Shown: positions 48,509-58,019, numbered from the stretch's first letter. The stretch is DNA of 64,000 bases from Enterobacillus tribolii (GCF_003363015.1 NZ_QRAP01000002.1:248001-312000), one strand, 5' to 3'. Numbers and translations are program-made. Notes: generated from the sequence alone by a model not told the origin.

Positions 48509-49580
48509 TCAGAACCCTTTTTCCGGATCGTATCATCCTGACGACATTCGTTTTTTGCTGCGTCCGGTCGAGATCGACATGACGCCGACAGACGTGAAGG
48601 AGCAACTGATTCAGTCCGGCGCCCGCCATTATTCCGACATGCTCAGCCATGAACCGGCGCCCACGGCGTTCCATCTGGATATTTTCGCCAAAGCCCTGGA
48701 GCAGGGCGCGGACCGGCTGGCGCGCGAAGTGATGATGCTGGCGAAGGCGCTGACGGAACGCCTCGGCGACAGGCCGATCGTGCTGGCGAGTCTGGTGCGC
48801 GCGGGCGTGCCTCTCGGCGTGATGCTGCATCAGGCGCTGCGCGCGATGGGGCGGGTTTCTTACCACTACGGCATCAGCATTATCCGCGATCGCGGCATTG
48901 ATGAAACAGCGCTGCGTTATATCGAAGAAAAACACGGTACGGACGGACTGGTGTTCGTCGATGGCTGGACAGGGAAGGGGGCCATCACCGGCCAGCTGCG
49001 CGCGTCGCTCGACGGGCGCCCCGGCTATGCGGGCATTCCGCGGCTGGTGGTGCTGGCCGATCCCTGCGGCTGTTCCTGGCTCTCCGCCACCGATGATGAC
49101 TGGCTGATCCCCTTCGGCATCATGGGGGCGCCCGTCTCCGGGCTGGTATCGCGCTCGCTGTGGTCGCAGGAAGGGCTTCACGGCTGTGTGATTTGCGATC
49201 ATCTGCGGGAATATGAATGCAGCCGCCATCTGGTGGACACCGTAGCGGCACGGCGCGGGCAGCTTGACGTTTCCGCCGTGCCGGCCAGCGACTGGAAGCC
49301 TGAAGAGAAGTCGCCGTTGCAGGCGCTCAGCCGGCGCGTGGTGGGCGACCTGGCGCGGGAGTATGACATCAGCAGCATCAACCGGATCAAGCCAGGGATA
49401 GCCGAAGCCACGCGCGCCGTGCTGCGCCGCGTGCCGGATCACGTGCTGGTCAGGGAGATAGACGATCCTGACGTCAGCCTGCTGGTCTACCTGGCGCGCC
49501 AGAAAGGGATTGCCATTACCGAAGCCGGCGATCGTCTCGGCCAATACCGTGCCGTAACCATAATCAAGAAGGTGATTTGA
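48501..49580 (+). CDS. StiP family protein (putative cysteine protease of Ter systems)
   Basis: A 359-residue protein of the StiP family, predicted in comparative work to be a cysteine-dependent protease/amidase-like enzyme associated with Ter clusters. Visible segments include SLVRAGVPLGVMLHQAL, FVDGWTGKGAITGQL (phosphoribosyltransferase-like) and VLADPCGCSW (candidate catalytic Cys). A C-terminal region (about 310-359) resembles a PELOTA-type RNA-binding domain. Function is not demonstrated. The ATG at 48501 overlaps the HAD stop by 8 bases. Confidence 0.82.
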   Translation: MISQNPFSGSYHPDDIRFLLRPVEIDMTPTDVKEQLIQSGARHYSDMLSHEPAPTAFHLDIFAKALEQGADRLAREVMMLAKALTERLGDRPIVLASLVRAGVPLGVMLHQALRAMGRVSYHYGISIIRDRGIDETALRYIEEKHGTDGLVFVDGWTGKGAITGQLRASLDGRPGYAGIPRLVVLADPCGCSWLSATDDDWLIPFGIMGAPVSGLVSRSLWSQEGLHGCVICDHLREYECSRHLVDTVAARRGQLDVSAVPASDWKPEEKSPLQALSRRVVGDLAREYDISSINRIKPGIAEATRAVLRRVPDHVLVREIDDPDVSLLVYLARQKGIAITEAGDRLGQYRAVTIIKKVI

Positions 49581-50518
49581 TGAAAAGGACCCCGTCTCCT
49601 AACCGGCTCGGCGCCACGTTGTATATGCCGGCGACGCGGCCGGATCTCGCCGAGGTCGTGCTGCACAATAAGATCCCCGGCCTGCGTTCCCTGGTGTTCT
49701 GCCTGGAGGACGCGGTGAGCGACAAAGATGTCGGGATGGCGCTGGAGAACCTGCGCACGGCGCTGCCGACGCTGGCGGCGCAGATGTCGTCGTGCCCGGA
49801 GCGGCCGCTGCTGTTCATCCGCCCGCGTCATGCGGAGATGGGCGCACAACTGACCGGCGAGTTTTGCCTGGATGCCGTGGACGGCTTCGTGCTGCCCAAA
49901 TTTACCCATGCCAGCATGGAAGCGTGGTGGCGTGTCATGGCGAATACGCACCTGTGCATGATGCCGACGCTGGAGACGGAGGAAGTTTTTGACGTCAAAC
50001 AGATGACCGGGCTGGCGGATGCGCTGGACGCACACCCCTGCCATGAGCGCATCATCGCTCTGCGCATCGGCGGCAACGATCTGATGAACGTGATTTCCAT
50101 GCGTCGCTCCCGTGATTTTACGCTGTATGACGGCCCGATGGGGTACATCATCAAGATGCTGGTGGCCGTGTTCGGCGCCCGTAATTATGCGCTGACCGCG
50201 CCGGTGTGCGAGCATATCGACGATCTTCAGTTGCTGAAGAAAGAGCTGGCGCTGGACGTCGCTCACGGGCTGGTTGGCAAAACGGCCATCCACCCGAACC
50301 AGATTGACGTTATTCAGCGGGCGCTGATGGTTACGCCCGGCGATCACGCCGATGCGCTGCGTATCCTGAACTCCACGCAGGCCGTGTTTAAATCGCAGGG
50401 GGCAATGTGCGAGCCCGCCACGCACAAGCGCTGGGCACTGACGGTGCTGGAGCGTGCCCAGCATTATGGGATCGTGAGCGCCAGCGGAGAAACGGCGAGG
50501 GTAGCGCCTGCAAAGTAG
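49580..50518 (+). CDS. HpcH/HpaI/CitE-like aldolase/lyase of the Ter-associated operon
   Basis: A 312-residue TIM-barrel protein of the aldolase/citrate lyase superfamily. Family residues are the Glu/Asp pair in LVFCLEDAVSD (metal ligand), RHAEMG, an Arg-rich GGNDLMN block and the loop near KTAIHPNQID. It would cleave or form a C-C bond next to a carboxylate. The start ATG (49580) overlaps the StiP stop as TGATG. Last of the five coupled genes. Confidence 0.86.
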   Translation: MKRTPSPNRLGATLYMPATRPDLAEVVLHNKIPGLRSLVFCLEDAVSDKDVGMALENLRTALPTLAAQMSSCPERPLLFIRPRHAEMGAQLTGEFCLDAVDGFVLPKFTHASMEAWWRVMANTHLCMMPTLETEEVFDVKQMTGLADALDAHPCHERIIALRIGGNDLMNVISMRRSRDFTLYDGPMGYIIKMLVAVFGARNYALTAPVCEHIDDLQLLKKELALDVAHGLVGKTAIHPNQIDVIQRALMVTPGDHADALRILNSTQAVFKSQGAMCEPATHKRWALTVLERAQHYGIVSASGETARVAPAK

Positions 50519-50765
50519 CGTGTGATTTAGCGCGCGTTGAGATTCTGGCGGGTAGAATCGCCGCCGGGCAGGATAGCTCTGCTGTCCATGCCTGAATCTG
50601 GGCGATGCGTGAAATACGTATTTTTCTGGTAAATAATTATATAAGCGTATTACGGATTGTACTTCATGATGTTTATACGCTATAAATCCCGGCTTGATGG
50701 CACGGAAGGGTTTTCGTGTATTAAGCTAAATATTTTAAGGTTATTCTGAGGCGCGTTAACTACCG

Positions 50766-51245
50766 ATGTTATTAAATCATAAACAGCAACGACACTTTAC
50801 GCTGGCCTTGTTATTGGGAACGGGAAAACCCGTCAGCGCGGAAAAAATCAGGCGGGAACTTGATTGTTCAGGGCCGACGCTGACCCGTACCTTAAAAGAA
50901 ATCCGGGATACATATTCCGCAGAAATAAAATACAGTAAGAGTTCTCATTCTTATCAGCTTTCAGACAAAGGCTCGCTGAATGCCAAAGTGTTGCGCCGGA
51001 TGCGGGATGAGCTGACGGAGCACATCACGCTGAAAAATCAGGGCAATGAACCCACCAACGCCATCACGCTGGATAAAGAAAAAAAGCGCGTGGTGTCGCT
51101 GTCGTTGCGTTTATCCGTGCTGCGTAAAATTGATACCACCGTGAACCTGCAGGAACTGACGCGCAGCGACGTCGTGGAGTATCTGGTTGAGAATTATATT
51201 GATGATCTGCTGATGCGGATGAATCAGGCTAAAATAAAACGTTGA
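50766..51245 (+). CDS. terW: TerW-like transcriptional regulator
   Basis: A 159-residue protein resembling TerW. The N-terminal winged helix (about 1-70: LLGTGKPVSAEKIRRELDCS, then PTLTRTLKEIRDTY) is followed by a C-terminal segment (about 105-155) with ribbon-helix-helix character (KRVVSLSLRLSVLRKID, then LTRSDVVEYLVENYI). TerW has been reported as a regulator acting at the ter promoter region; that assignment is from memory. It is near, but outside, the five-gene unit, with its own 247-bp AT-rich upstream region. Confidence 0.72.
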   Translation: MLLNHKQQRHFTLALLLGTGKPVSAEKIRRELDCSGPTLTRTLKEIRDTYSAEIKYSKSSHSYQLSDKGSLNAKVLRRMRDELTEHITLKNQGNEPTNAITLDKEKKRVVSLSLRLSVLRKIDTTVNLQELTRSDVVEYLVENYIDDLLMRMNQAKIKR

Positions 51246-51798
51246 GCAGCTTGTTTTACTCTTTCCCTGTCAATTCCTTCGTTTTTCATGAATCGTTTCC
51301 CTGCTAAAAAGTGGGGGGAATAAGAGACCATGCTGTTTTTCCCGCACAGAAAAAACGGTCATTTCATGTGCGTTTTTCATTCGAAACAAAACCGCTATAG
51401 ATAAATAAGCAAGAATCATCTTTGCTTTGTATGAATATTTTTTATAAGTATGTAAGTATATTTATTGTAATTAATTATAAATACGGAATTTATATTTAAG
51501 ACAACGCCATTTACCATCCCGTAACACAGGTGCAACGTGCCCTCCGCGATGTTTCCCCTTTTATCCGTTTGGCGGGGAAATGATGACCGATACAAAAAAT
51601 CTTATTCCCTGGTTTTCCTTCCTTTTCATTGTGTTAATCCCACATTAAATGTGATGTTCATCATGTTTGGTGCATCAATCGTGTTGATAATCATTATCAT
51701 GATCAGTTACATTTGCATTCCCGCGAGGAACTTCTCACGGCACTCACATAACGATAACGAATGTTCTATGAAAACCATTTACTGATATGGAGAAATGG
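51246..51798. other. AT-rich intergenic region upstream of the TonB receptor
   Basis: About 550 bp, AT-rich, with no supported gene. It contains the TonB receptor promoter and, near its end, a Fur box. An 82-residue ORF at 51537-51785 is not credible (no ribosome site, erratic composition). Confidence 0.5.
51686..51698. promoter_or_regulatory. Fur box upstream of the TonB receptor gene
   Basis: GATAATCATTATC is a perfect 13-bp palindromic core of the classical Fur box (GATAATGATAATCATTATC), 100 bp upstream of the receptor start. It indicates Fe2+-Fur repression. Confidence 0.75.
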
Positions 51799-53943
51799 AT
51801 GTCAGTACGTAATGTAAAACCTTTGGTGAAGGCCGGACTTCTCACACCGCTTCTTGGCTTGGGTTTTCCCGCAGGCGCGGAAACCGAAGTGCAGGGGAAT
51901 AATGATGATGTGATGGTGGTTACTGCATCGGCCATCGAACAACGGCTGAAATCCGCACCGGCGAGTATTTCCGTGATTACCGCGGAAGATCTTGAGAAAG
52001 ACGTCGGTAAATCGGCGACTGACCTGGCTGACGTGCTTGAGCGGGTCGCCGGCGTTACAAAAGCTATCGGCACTGACGTCAGCTCCGGGGTGCAAATCCG
52101 CGGGATGCCGGCGTCTTATACCCTGCTGCTGGTAGACGGCAAACGCATTGGCTCCAGTAACGGCCTTAAATCGACACAGCAGAACTATTTTGACGATATT
52201 AACTGGATCCCGCTGGAGTCCATCGAGCGTATCGAAGTGGTGCGCGGGCCGATGTCCTCCCTCTATGGCTCTGACGCCATGGGCGGGGTGGTTAACATCA
52301 TTACCAAAAAAAATGGCAAGAAATGGAGCGGCGCGCTGACCGTCGGCACCCGCCAGCCGGAAGAATCCAGCCGCGGCGACACCACCACCTACACCGGCAG
52401 CATTGGCGGCCCGCTGGGTTATGGCTTTGACCTGCGCCTCAACGGTTCATGGAACAAACGCGACGCTGACCGCACCGATACCGGCTCCCTGCGCTGGGGC
52501 AGCGGGCGTGAAGGTAAAAAAGTGTACAGCTACGGCGCGGAACTGGGCTGGGACATCAACGACAATCACCGGATCTCGGTTTCCACCCTGCAGGGTACGG
52601 AGCAGGGGATCCAGGGTTCCACCAATGATGGCGAACTGGTTGGCCTGCGCGGCGTTTCCCGTCTGGAAAGGGAAAACTACTCCGTGGATTACCGCGGCTT
52701 GTTTGATATCGGCAGCGCCAAGCTGGCCGCTTATGAAAACAAATACAAAAACTCCGCGTCTAACGTACCGATCGTCTCCAACGGTGTGGCGGTCGGCAGT
52801 GAAGACACCAAGTTGTGGGGCAAAGAAAAAATTATCGAAGGCGATTTCAACCTGCCGTTCGAATTCATTTTGCCGCACAGCCTGACCATTGGCGGTCAGT
52901 GGAAGAAAGAAGAACTGAACAACCCGCGTTCTATCGGTTCAAACCCGGATGCCTCCTCCACCTACGGCTCCCACTATGGCTCCACCATCAGCAAAGGGAT
53001 TTTCGTAGAAGATCAGATCAACCTTCTGGATGAGCTGACCCTGACGCTCGGCGTGCGCCGTGACTTTACCGACTACGGAAACAACACGACGCCGAGAGCT
53101 TACCTGGCATGGGAAGCGACGGAGTACCTGACCCTGAAGGGCGGTTACTCCGAAGGCTTCAAGGCGCCGACCATCCGTCAGGCCAGCCTGGGCTTTATTG
53201 AGGAATCGAAAGGCGCGGGCTGTAATGGCTATGCGGATTATACCGGCGGCGGCTGCTACACCGTCGGTAACAGCAACCTGAAAGCGGAGAAGTCGGAGAA
53301 CTGGGAAATCGGCGCGCTGTTCGACTATGAAGGCTGGGGAGCCGGGCTGACCTTCTTTGACAGCCGCTTTAAAGATAAGATCTCCTCGTCGCCCATCGGC
53401 TACATTCCCGGCGACACTTCAGGCCGCTACTGGCTGGAGCGTGTGAACCTGGACTCCGCCCGTACTCAGGGCGTAGAGGGCAGCCTGACGGTGCCGATCA
53501 TCAGCGAGCCGGTAGCTCCCTGGCTGAACAAGCTGTCGCTGACCAACACTTTCACCCGCATGATCAAGGCGGAAGACTCGCAGGGCGTTATGCTGGTGAC
53601 CACGCCGAAGCTGGCGACCTACTCGTCGCTGGACTGGCAGGTGAATGATGACATCAGCGCCTCCTTCACGGCCCAGTATTACGGTAAGATGCTGGGGCTG
53701 AACAGCAAGGCGGATCAGGCTTCGCGCGGCTCTACGGCGACCGCACGTATTCGTAACAGCTACTTCATTTACGGGTTGTCCGGGCAGTTTAAGGCAACGA
53801 AGAACCTGAAGTTTAACGCCGGTATCGATAACCTGTTCGATAAGGACCCGGTTACCGATAATCCGTCGGGCAGTGCGAGCAGCGGGAATAACTATTACAT
53901 TCCCGGCCGGACGTTCTATGCGTCAATGACGGCGTCGTTTTAA
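51799..53943 (+). CDS. TonB-dependent outer membrane siderophore receptor
   Basis: A 714-residue receptor of the catecholate/colicin (FepA, CirA, BfrA-like) group. The signal peptide ends near PAGAE, a TonB box-like DVMVVTAS follows, and the plug domain covers about 40-160 (ERVAGVTKAIGTDVSSGVQIRGMPA, LLLVDGKRI, VVRGPMSSLYGSDAMGGVVNI). A 22-strand barrel then ends in the outer-membrane terminator YASMTASF. The ligand cannot be fixed from sequence. The start at 51799 has GGAG six bases upstream; an ATG four codons earlier is also open. Preceded by a Fur box and followed by a terminator. Confidence 0.9.
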   Translation: MSVRNVKPLVKAGLLTPLLGLGFPAGAETEVQGNNDDVMVVTASAIEQRLKSAPASISVITAEDLEKDVGKSATDLADVLERVAGVTKAIGTDVSSGVQIRGMPASYTLLLVDGKRIGSSNGLKSTQQNYFDDINWIPLESIERIEVVRGPMSSLYGSDAMGGVVNIITKKNGKKWSGALTVGTRQPEESSRGDTTTYTGSIGGPLGYGFDLRLNGSWNKRDADRTDTGSLRWGSGREGKKVYSYGAELGWDINDNHRISVSTLQGTEQGIQGSTNDGELVGLRGVSRLERENYSVDYRGLFDIGSAKLAAYENKYKNSASNVPIVSNGVAVGSEDTKLWGKEKIIEGDFNLPFEFILPHSLTIGGQWKKEELNNPRSIGSNPDASSTYGSHYGSTISKGIFVEDQINLLDELTLTLGVRRDFTDYGNNTTPRAYLAWEATEYLTLKGGYSEGFKAPTIRQASLGFIEESKGAGCNGYADYTGGGCYTVGNSNLKAEKSENWEIGALFDYEGWGAGLTFFDSRFKDKISSSPIGYIPGDTSGRYWLERVNLDSARTQGVEGSLTVPIISEPVAPWLNKLSLTNTFTRMIKAEDSQGVMLVTTPKLATYSSLDWQVNDDISASFTAQYYGKMLGLNSKADQASRGSTATARIRNSYFIYGLSGQFKATKNLKFNAGIDNLFDKDPVTDNPSGSASSGNNYYIPGRTFYASMTASF

Positions 53944-53950
53944 GTCGCGG

Positions 53951-53986
53951 GCCGGGAGAAGGGCTACCCTCTCCCGGCTTTTTCTT
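53951..53986 (+). terminator. Rho-independent terminator after the TonB receptor gene
   Basis: GCCGGGAGA / TCTCCCGGC stem with a 12-nt loop followed by TTTTTCTTT, 8 bases after the receptor stop. Confidence 0.85.
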
Positions 53987-54310
53987 TGTAAAGCCGCGAC
54001 GTTCACATCCGGGATTCGTCCATGACATTTACAGGCCCAGCGAAGAGAGGCCGTTTCCGCCTTTGACGTATTCCTGAATTTTTCTGTGCGGGTTTCAACG
54101 GCTTTGCCGTGCGATAAATACAGTAATGGGTATTTTTTAACATAAATTCATCAGAGCGAATGATGAATTTGGCCGCTTCTCTGTTTGTTACCTTCCTCAC
54201 AGTTTCCTTCTGACGACGACTTTATCCATATCGTTGCCGTTATCCTGCAACGCACTTTGCCGCTAATCAGAAAATAATCCTTCCATACCGTAACAGGAAG
54301 GAGACCTTCG
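53987..54310 (+). promoter_or_regulatory. Upstream region of the GPH transporter with an inverted repeat
   Basis: About 320 bp without a convincing gene. AAATTCATCA (54144-54153) and TGATGAATTT (54161-54170) form a perfect 10-bp inverted repeat with a 7-bp spacer, 140 bp upstream of the transporter start. It may be an operator for an unidentified sugar regulator or a leader hairpin. Confidence 0.45.
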
Positions 54311-55717
54311 ATGGACAACAGTAAACTGTCGGTAAGAGAGAAAATTGGCTACGGCATGGGTGATGCGGGATGTAATATTATCTTCGGCGCCATCATGCTG
54401 TTCGTTAACTATTTTTATACCGATATCTTTGGCCTGGCGCCCGCCCTGGTCGGCGTGCTGCTGCTTTCCGTGCGTGTGATTGATGCGGTCACCGATCCGA
54501 TTATGGGGGCGCTCGCCGACCGTACGCGCAGCAAATGGGGGCGCTTTCGTCCATGGCTGCTGTGGATTGCCTTTCCCTACGCACTATTCAGCGTACTGAT
54601 GTTTACTACGCCGGACTGGAGCTACAGCAACAAAGTTATTTATGCCTTCGTGACGTACTTCCTGCTGTCGGTCACCTATACCGCCATCAATATTCCGTAT
54701 TGTTCGCTCGGCAGCGTGATCACCAACGATCCCAAAGAGCGCGTCGCCTGCCAGTCTTACCGCTTCGTGATGGTGGGGATCGCGACGCTGATTCTGTCGC
54801 TCACGTTATTGCCGATGGCCGACTGGTTCGGCGGCGCTGACAAAGCCAAAGGCTACCAGATGGCGATGACCGTGCTGGCGCTGGTAGGCATGTGCATGTT
54901 CCTGTTTTGCTTCGCCACGGTGCGCGAACGCGTGCGTCCTGCGGTTCAGACCAACGATGAGCTGAAGCAGGATCTCAAGGACGTGTGGAAGAACGACCAG
55001 TGGGTGCGCATTCTGCTGCTGACGCTGTGTAATGTTTGCCCCGGCTTTATCCGCATGGCGGCGACGATGTATTACGTCACCTGGGTGATGCAGCAAAGCA
55101 CCCAGTTCGCCACGCTGTTCATCAGCCTCGGCGTGGTCGGCATGATGATCGGCAGCATGCTGGCGAAGGTGCTGACCGACCGCTGGTGCAAGCTGAAGGT
55201 GTTCTTCTGGACCAACATCGCATTGGCGATTTTCTCCTGCGCTTTCTATTTCTTCGATCCGCAGGCCACGGTGATGATCGTCGTGCTTTATTTCCTGCTG
55301 AACATTCTGCATCAGGTGCCGTCGCCGCTGCACTGGTCGCTGATGGCCGACGTGGATGACTACGGCGAGTGGAAGACGGGCAAACGCATCACCGGCATCA
55401 GTTTTTCCGGCAACCTTTTCTTCCTGAAGGTAGGCCTGGCGGTGGCCGGCGCGATGGTTGGTTTCCTGCTCTCCTGGTACGGATACGACGCCGGCGCGAA
55501 GGTGCAGAGCGCCAGCGCGCTTAACGGTATTGTGTTGTTGTTCAGCATCATTCCGGGCATCGGCTATCTCATCACCGCGGGCGTGGTTCGCCTGCTGAAG
55601 GTGGATCGCGAGCTGATGCTGCGGATACAAACCGATCTGGAAAAGCGGCGCAATAATTACCGCGAGCTGAATGATTACCAGGAACTGAAAGCGACTGAAA
55701 ACCTGAGGAAAGCGTAA
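54311..55717 (+). CDS. GPH-family glycoside:cation symporter
   Basis: A 468-residue membrane transporter of the glycoside-pentoside-hexuronide:cation (MelB/XynT/YagG) family, with 12 predicted helices. The GPH motifs DAVTDPIMGALADRT (about 58-73) and the central KTGKRITGISFSG are present; Asp residues in the first motif bind the coupling cation in relatives. It is followed immediately by a GH43 glycosidase, so the substrate is probably a xylo- or arabino-oligosaccharide. The stop overlaps the next start (TAATG). Confidence 0.9.
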   Translation: MDNSKLSVREKIGYGMGDAGCNIIFGAIMLFVNYFYTDIFGLAPALVGVLLLSVRVIDAVTDPIMGALADRTRSKWGRFRPWLLWIAFPYALFSVLMFTTPDWSYSNKVIYAFVTYFLLSVTYTAINIPYCSLGSVITNDPKERVACQSYRFVMVGIATLILSLTLLPMADWFGGADKAKGYQMAMTVLALVGMCMFLFCFATVRERVRPAVQTNDELKQDLKDVWKNDQWVRILLLTLCNVCPGFIRMAATMYYVTWVMQQSTQFATLFISLGVVGMMIGSMLAKVLTDRWCKLKVFFWTNIALAIFSCAFYFFDPQATVMIVVLYFLLNILHQVPSPLHWSLMADVDDYGEWKTGKRITGISFSGNLFFLKVGLAVAGAMVGFLLSWYGYDAGAKVQSASALNGIVLLFSIIPGIGYLITAGVVRLLKVDRELMLRIQTDLEKRRNNYRELNDYQELKATENLRKA

Positions 55718-56667
55718 TGAACGACTGGCCGAATCCCTTTATTGAACAGCGCGCCGATCCGTTTATTCTGCGCCATGACGGAAACTACTATTTCATCGCC
55801 TCGGTGCCTGAGTACGATCGCCTGGAGATCCGCCGCGCGCCGACGCTTTCCGGCCTGCGCGCAGCCCAACCGGTGGTGGTGTGGCGTAAGCCGGAAAGCG
55901 GGCCGATGAGCAAGCTGATCTGGGCGCCGGAACTGCACGTTATCGACGGAAAATGGATCATCTATTTTGCCGCCGCCCATACTGAGGCGCTGGATCATCT
56001 GGGAATGTTCCAGCACCGCATGTTTGCGCTGGAGTGCGCCGACGCCGATCCGCTCAGCGGTCGCTGGACGGAAAAAGGTCAGGTGAAAACGCACCATGAC
56101 ACCTTCGCCCTGGACGCCACCACCTTCCGCCATCAGGGCAAGCAGTGGTACCTGTGGGCGCAGAAAGCGCCGGACATTCCCGGCAATTCCAATCTTTACC
56201 TGGCCGAGCTGGAAAACCCGTGGACGATTAAAGGCGAGCCGGTGCTGCTCAGCAAGCCGGAGTATGAGTGGGAGTGCCGCGGATTTCTGGTCAATGAGGG
56301 GCCGGCGGTGATTACCCACGGCGACCGGCTGTTCATCAGTTATTCCGCCAGCGCCACGGATGAAAATTACTGTATGGGGCTGCTGTGGATCGATCTTGCA
56401 GCGGACATGCGCGACGCGGCGAACTGGCATAAGTCCCCGCAGCCGGTGTTCGGCACCAGTTATGAAAACCGGCAGTACGGGCCGGGCCACAACAGCTTTA
56501 CGCAAACGCCGCAGGGGGAAGATGTTCTGGTTTACCACGCCCGCAATTACACCGAAATTGAGGGCGATCCGCTGTATGATCCCAACCGCCACACGCGGCT
56601 GAAAATGGTGCGCTGGAAAGAGGACGGCATGCCGGATTTCGGCATTCCGCTGGCGGACTCCCCCTGA
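55717..56667 (+). CDS. Glycoside hydrolase family 43 enzyme (intracellular)
   Basis: A 316-residue five-bladed propeller enzyme with the GH43 catalytic set: D14 (QRADPFI), D133 (LDATTF) and E194 (LVNEGPA). No signal peptide, so it acts in the cytoplasm on sugars imported by the upstream symporter, most likely as a beta-xylosidase or alpha-arabinofuranosidase. The subfamily cannot be fixed by eye. It overlaps the transporter stop and is probably cotranscribed with it. Confidence 0.88.
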   Translation: MNDWPNPFIEQRADPFILRHDGNYYFIASVPEYDRLEIRRAPTLSGLRAAQPVVVWRKPESGPMSKLIWAPELHVIDGKWIIYFAAAHTEALDHLGMFQHRMFALECADADPLSGRWTEKGQVKTHHDTFALDATTFRHQGKQWYLWAQKAPDIPGNSNLYLAELENPWTIKGEPVLLSKPEYEWECRGFLVNEGPAVITHGDRLFISYSASATDENYCMGLLWIDLAADMRDAANWHKSPQPVFGTSYENRQYGPGHNSFTQTPQGEDVLVYHARNYTEIEGDPLYDPNRHTRLKMVRWKEDGMPDFGIPLADSP

Positions 56668-56820
56668 TCCCCGTGCGCTGTGCTTTCGGGCGGCGCCGGG
56701 ATAATTAAAATAAGGTTATCCTTTTGAATCCAGTTAGTTAAGTGCGAGCTGACGCCGTTGCAAATTTTTCTTTCAACGGCGATACTTCCGAAAAACGTTT
56801 GCAGGGAGAGGCAGGACACT

Positions 56821-57963
56821 ATGCGACAGCTCGCAGCCGGCGAAAATATTGAATTACTCCACCCGGAAGGGACATGGTCGGTGGAGTGCGGCGTACCTTC
56901 TATGTTCGGGGCGCATGCGGCGGTAGCCCTGCTGCCCGTTGACGACAAAAAGCAGGCAACCGGCGCTCCTGCGTTGCTGCACGATGAACAGTCGTGGATG
57001 GAGTGGAGCGGCGACGCCAACAAGGTCAGCTGTTTCCTGCGTCCGGCCCAATTGCCGGGCAACAGCCAGCGCGTGCTGGTGGTGATTTATACCTATGCCT
57101 CCAAACGCCCGGTGCGCGATCTGCGCAGCATACACCTCAGCCTGCCGGATGATGTGGAGTACCGCGTTAATCTGGGTGAAAACGGCGAGTCGGCGATTAT
57201 CATCGGCGAATTTTACCTGCGCCAGGGCAAGTGGAAATTCCGCGCGCTGGCGGAAGGTTCCGCTTACGGCCTTTCGGCGCTGGGGCGGCGTCTCAACCTG
57301 GAGATCAACGATCGCCGTCCGGGCGAGGAGTCGCCGGATTCTGAAGGCGGGCACGAACGTCCTTCTTCCGCCACAGGCACCGCGTTTGCCATTGACGGCA
57401 CCCATCTGATGACCTGCGCGCACGTGATCGAAGATATGGAAACCCTGTACGTCCGTTCTTTCGACGGGCGCTTCAGGGTGGAGGCCGTTAAGGTCGATCC
57501 GCATAACGACATCGCCCTGCTGCGGATTCAGGGGGCGCCGGTGCTTAAGCCGGTCGTGTTCCGCGAGCGCGGTCATTGCGATCTGGCGGAAAATGTCATC
57601 GCCCTCGGCTTCCCGCTGTCCGGCATTTCCGGCGACGGCATTCAGGTTACGCAGGGCGGCGTGTCCGGCATGTTCGGCCCGGAAAACGACGTCACCAAGT
57701 TGCAGTTTACCGCGCCGATCCAGCCCGGCTCCAGCGGCAGCCCGCTGTTTGACGGCCAGGGACGGGTTATCGGCATGGTCACCTCGACGATCCGCGGCGC
57801 GCAGAACATGAACTATGCGGTGAAATCCGTGCTGCTGACCGCCTTCCTCGACGCCTGCCGTCTCTCACCGGGCTTCTCTTCCTCGCAGGATACGCTGAGC
57901 GCGGCGGAAGTGACCCGGCAGGTACAGAGCTCGGTGTGGTTGCTGGAAGCGAGTAACGGCTGA
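56821..57963 (+). CDS. TerD-domain / trypsin-like serine protease fusion protein
   Basis: A 380-residue protein of two parts. The N-terminal part (about 1-165) is a TerD-type domain: GESAIIIGEFYLRQGKWKFR followed by EGSAYGLSALGRRLNL corresponds to the typical Ter[20 protein letters not shown] end. The C-terminal part (about 180-370) is a trypsin/HtrA-like protease with the triad His201 (TCAHVIED), Asp230 (DPHNDIAL) and Ser305 (QPGSSGSPLF). No signal peptide is visible, so it is cytoplasmic. It lies away from the main ter operon but is probably linked to Ter stress responses. The ATG at 56821 fits better than the open frame upstream. Confidence 0.85.
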   Translation: MRQLAAGENIELLHPEGTWSVECGVPSMFGAHAAVALLPVDDKKQATGAPALLHDEQSWMEWSGDANKVSCFLRPAQLPGNSQRVLVVIYTYASKRPVRDLRSIHLSLPDDVEYRVNLGENGESAIIIGEFYLRQGKWKFRALAEGSAYGLSALGRRLNLEINDRRPGEESPDSEGGHERPSSATGTAFAIDGTHLMTCAHVIEDMETLYVRSFDGRFRVEAVKVDPHNDIALLRIQGAPVLKPVVFRERGHCDLAENVIALGFPLSGISGDGIQVTQGGVSGMFGPENDVTKLQFTAPIQPGSSGSPLFDGQGRVIGMVTSTIRGAQNMNYAVKSVLLTAFLDACRLSPGFSSSQDTLSAAEVTRQVQSSVWLLEASNG

Positions 57964-57993
57964 GGCGCGGATCAAAAGCCGGATTAGCGGATA

Positions 57994-58019
57994 ACGCGTG
58001 GCCCGTCAGGGCCACGCGT
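57994..58019. terminator. Stem-loop between convergent genes
   Basis: ACGCGTGGCCC / GGGCCACGCGT, an 11-bp perfect stem with a 4-nt loop, between the TerD-protease gene and the leftward DUF4240 gene. No T-run, but a strong barrier is likely. Confidence 0.6.

Noticed and set aside
54003-54200. 65-aa minus-strand ORF upstream of the GPH transporter
   Set aside because: No recognisable domain, and it contains the inverted repeat that looks regulatory. Possible but not supportable.
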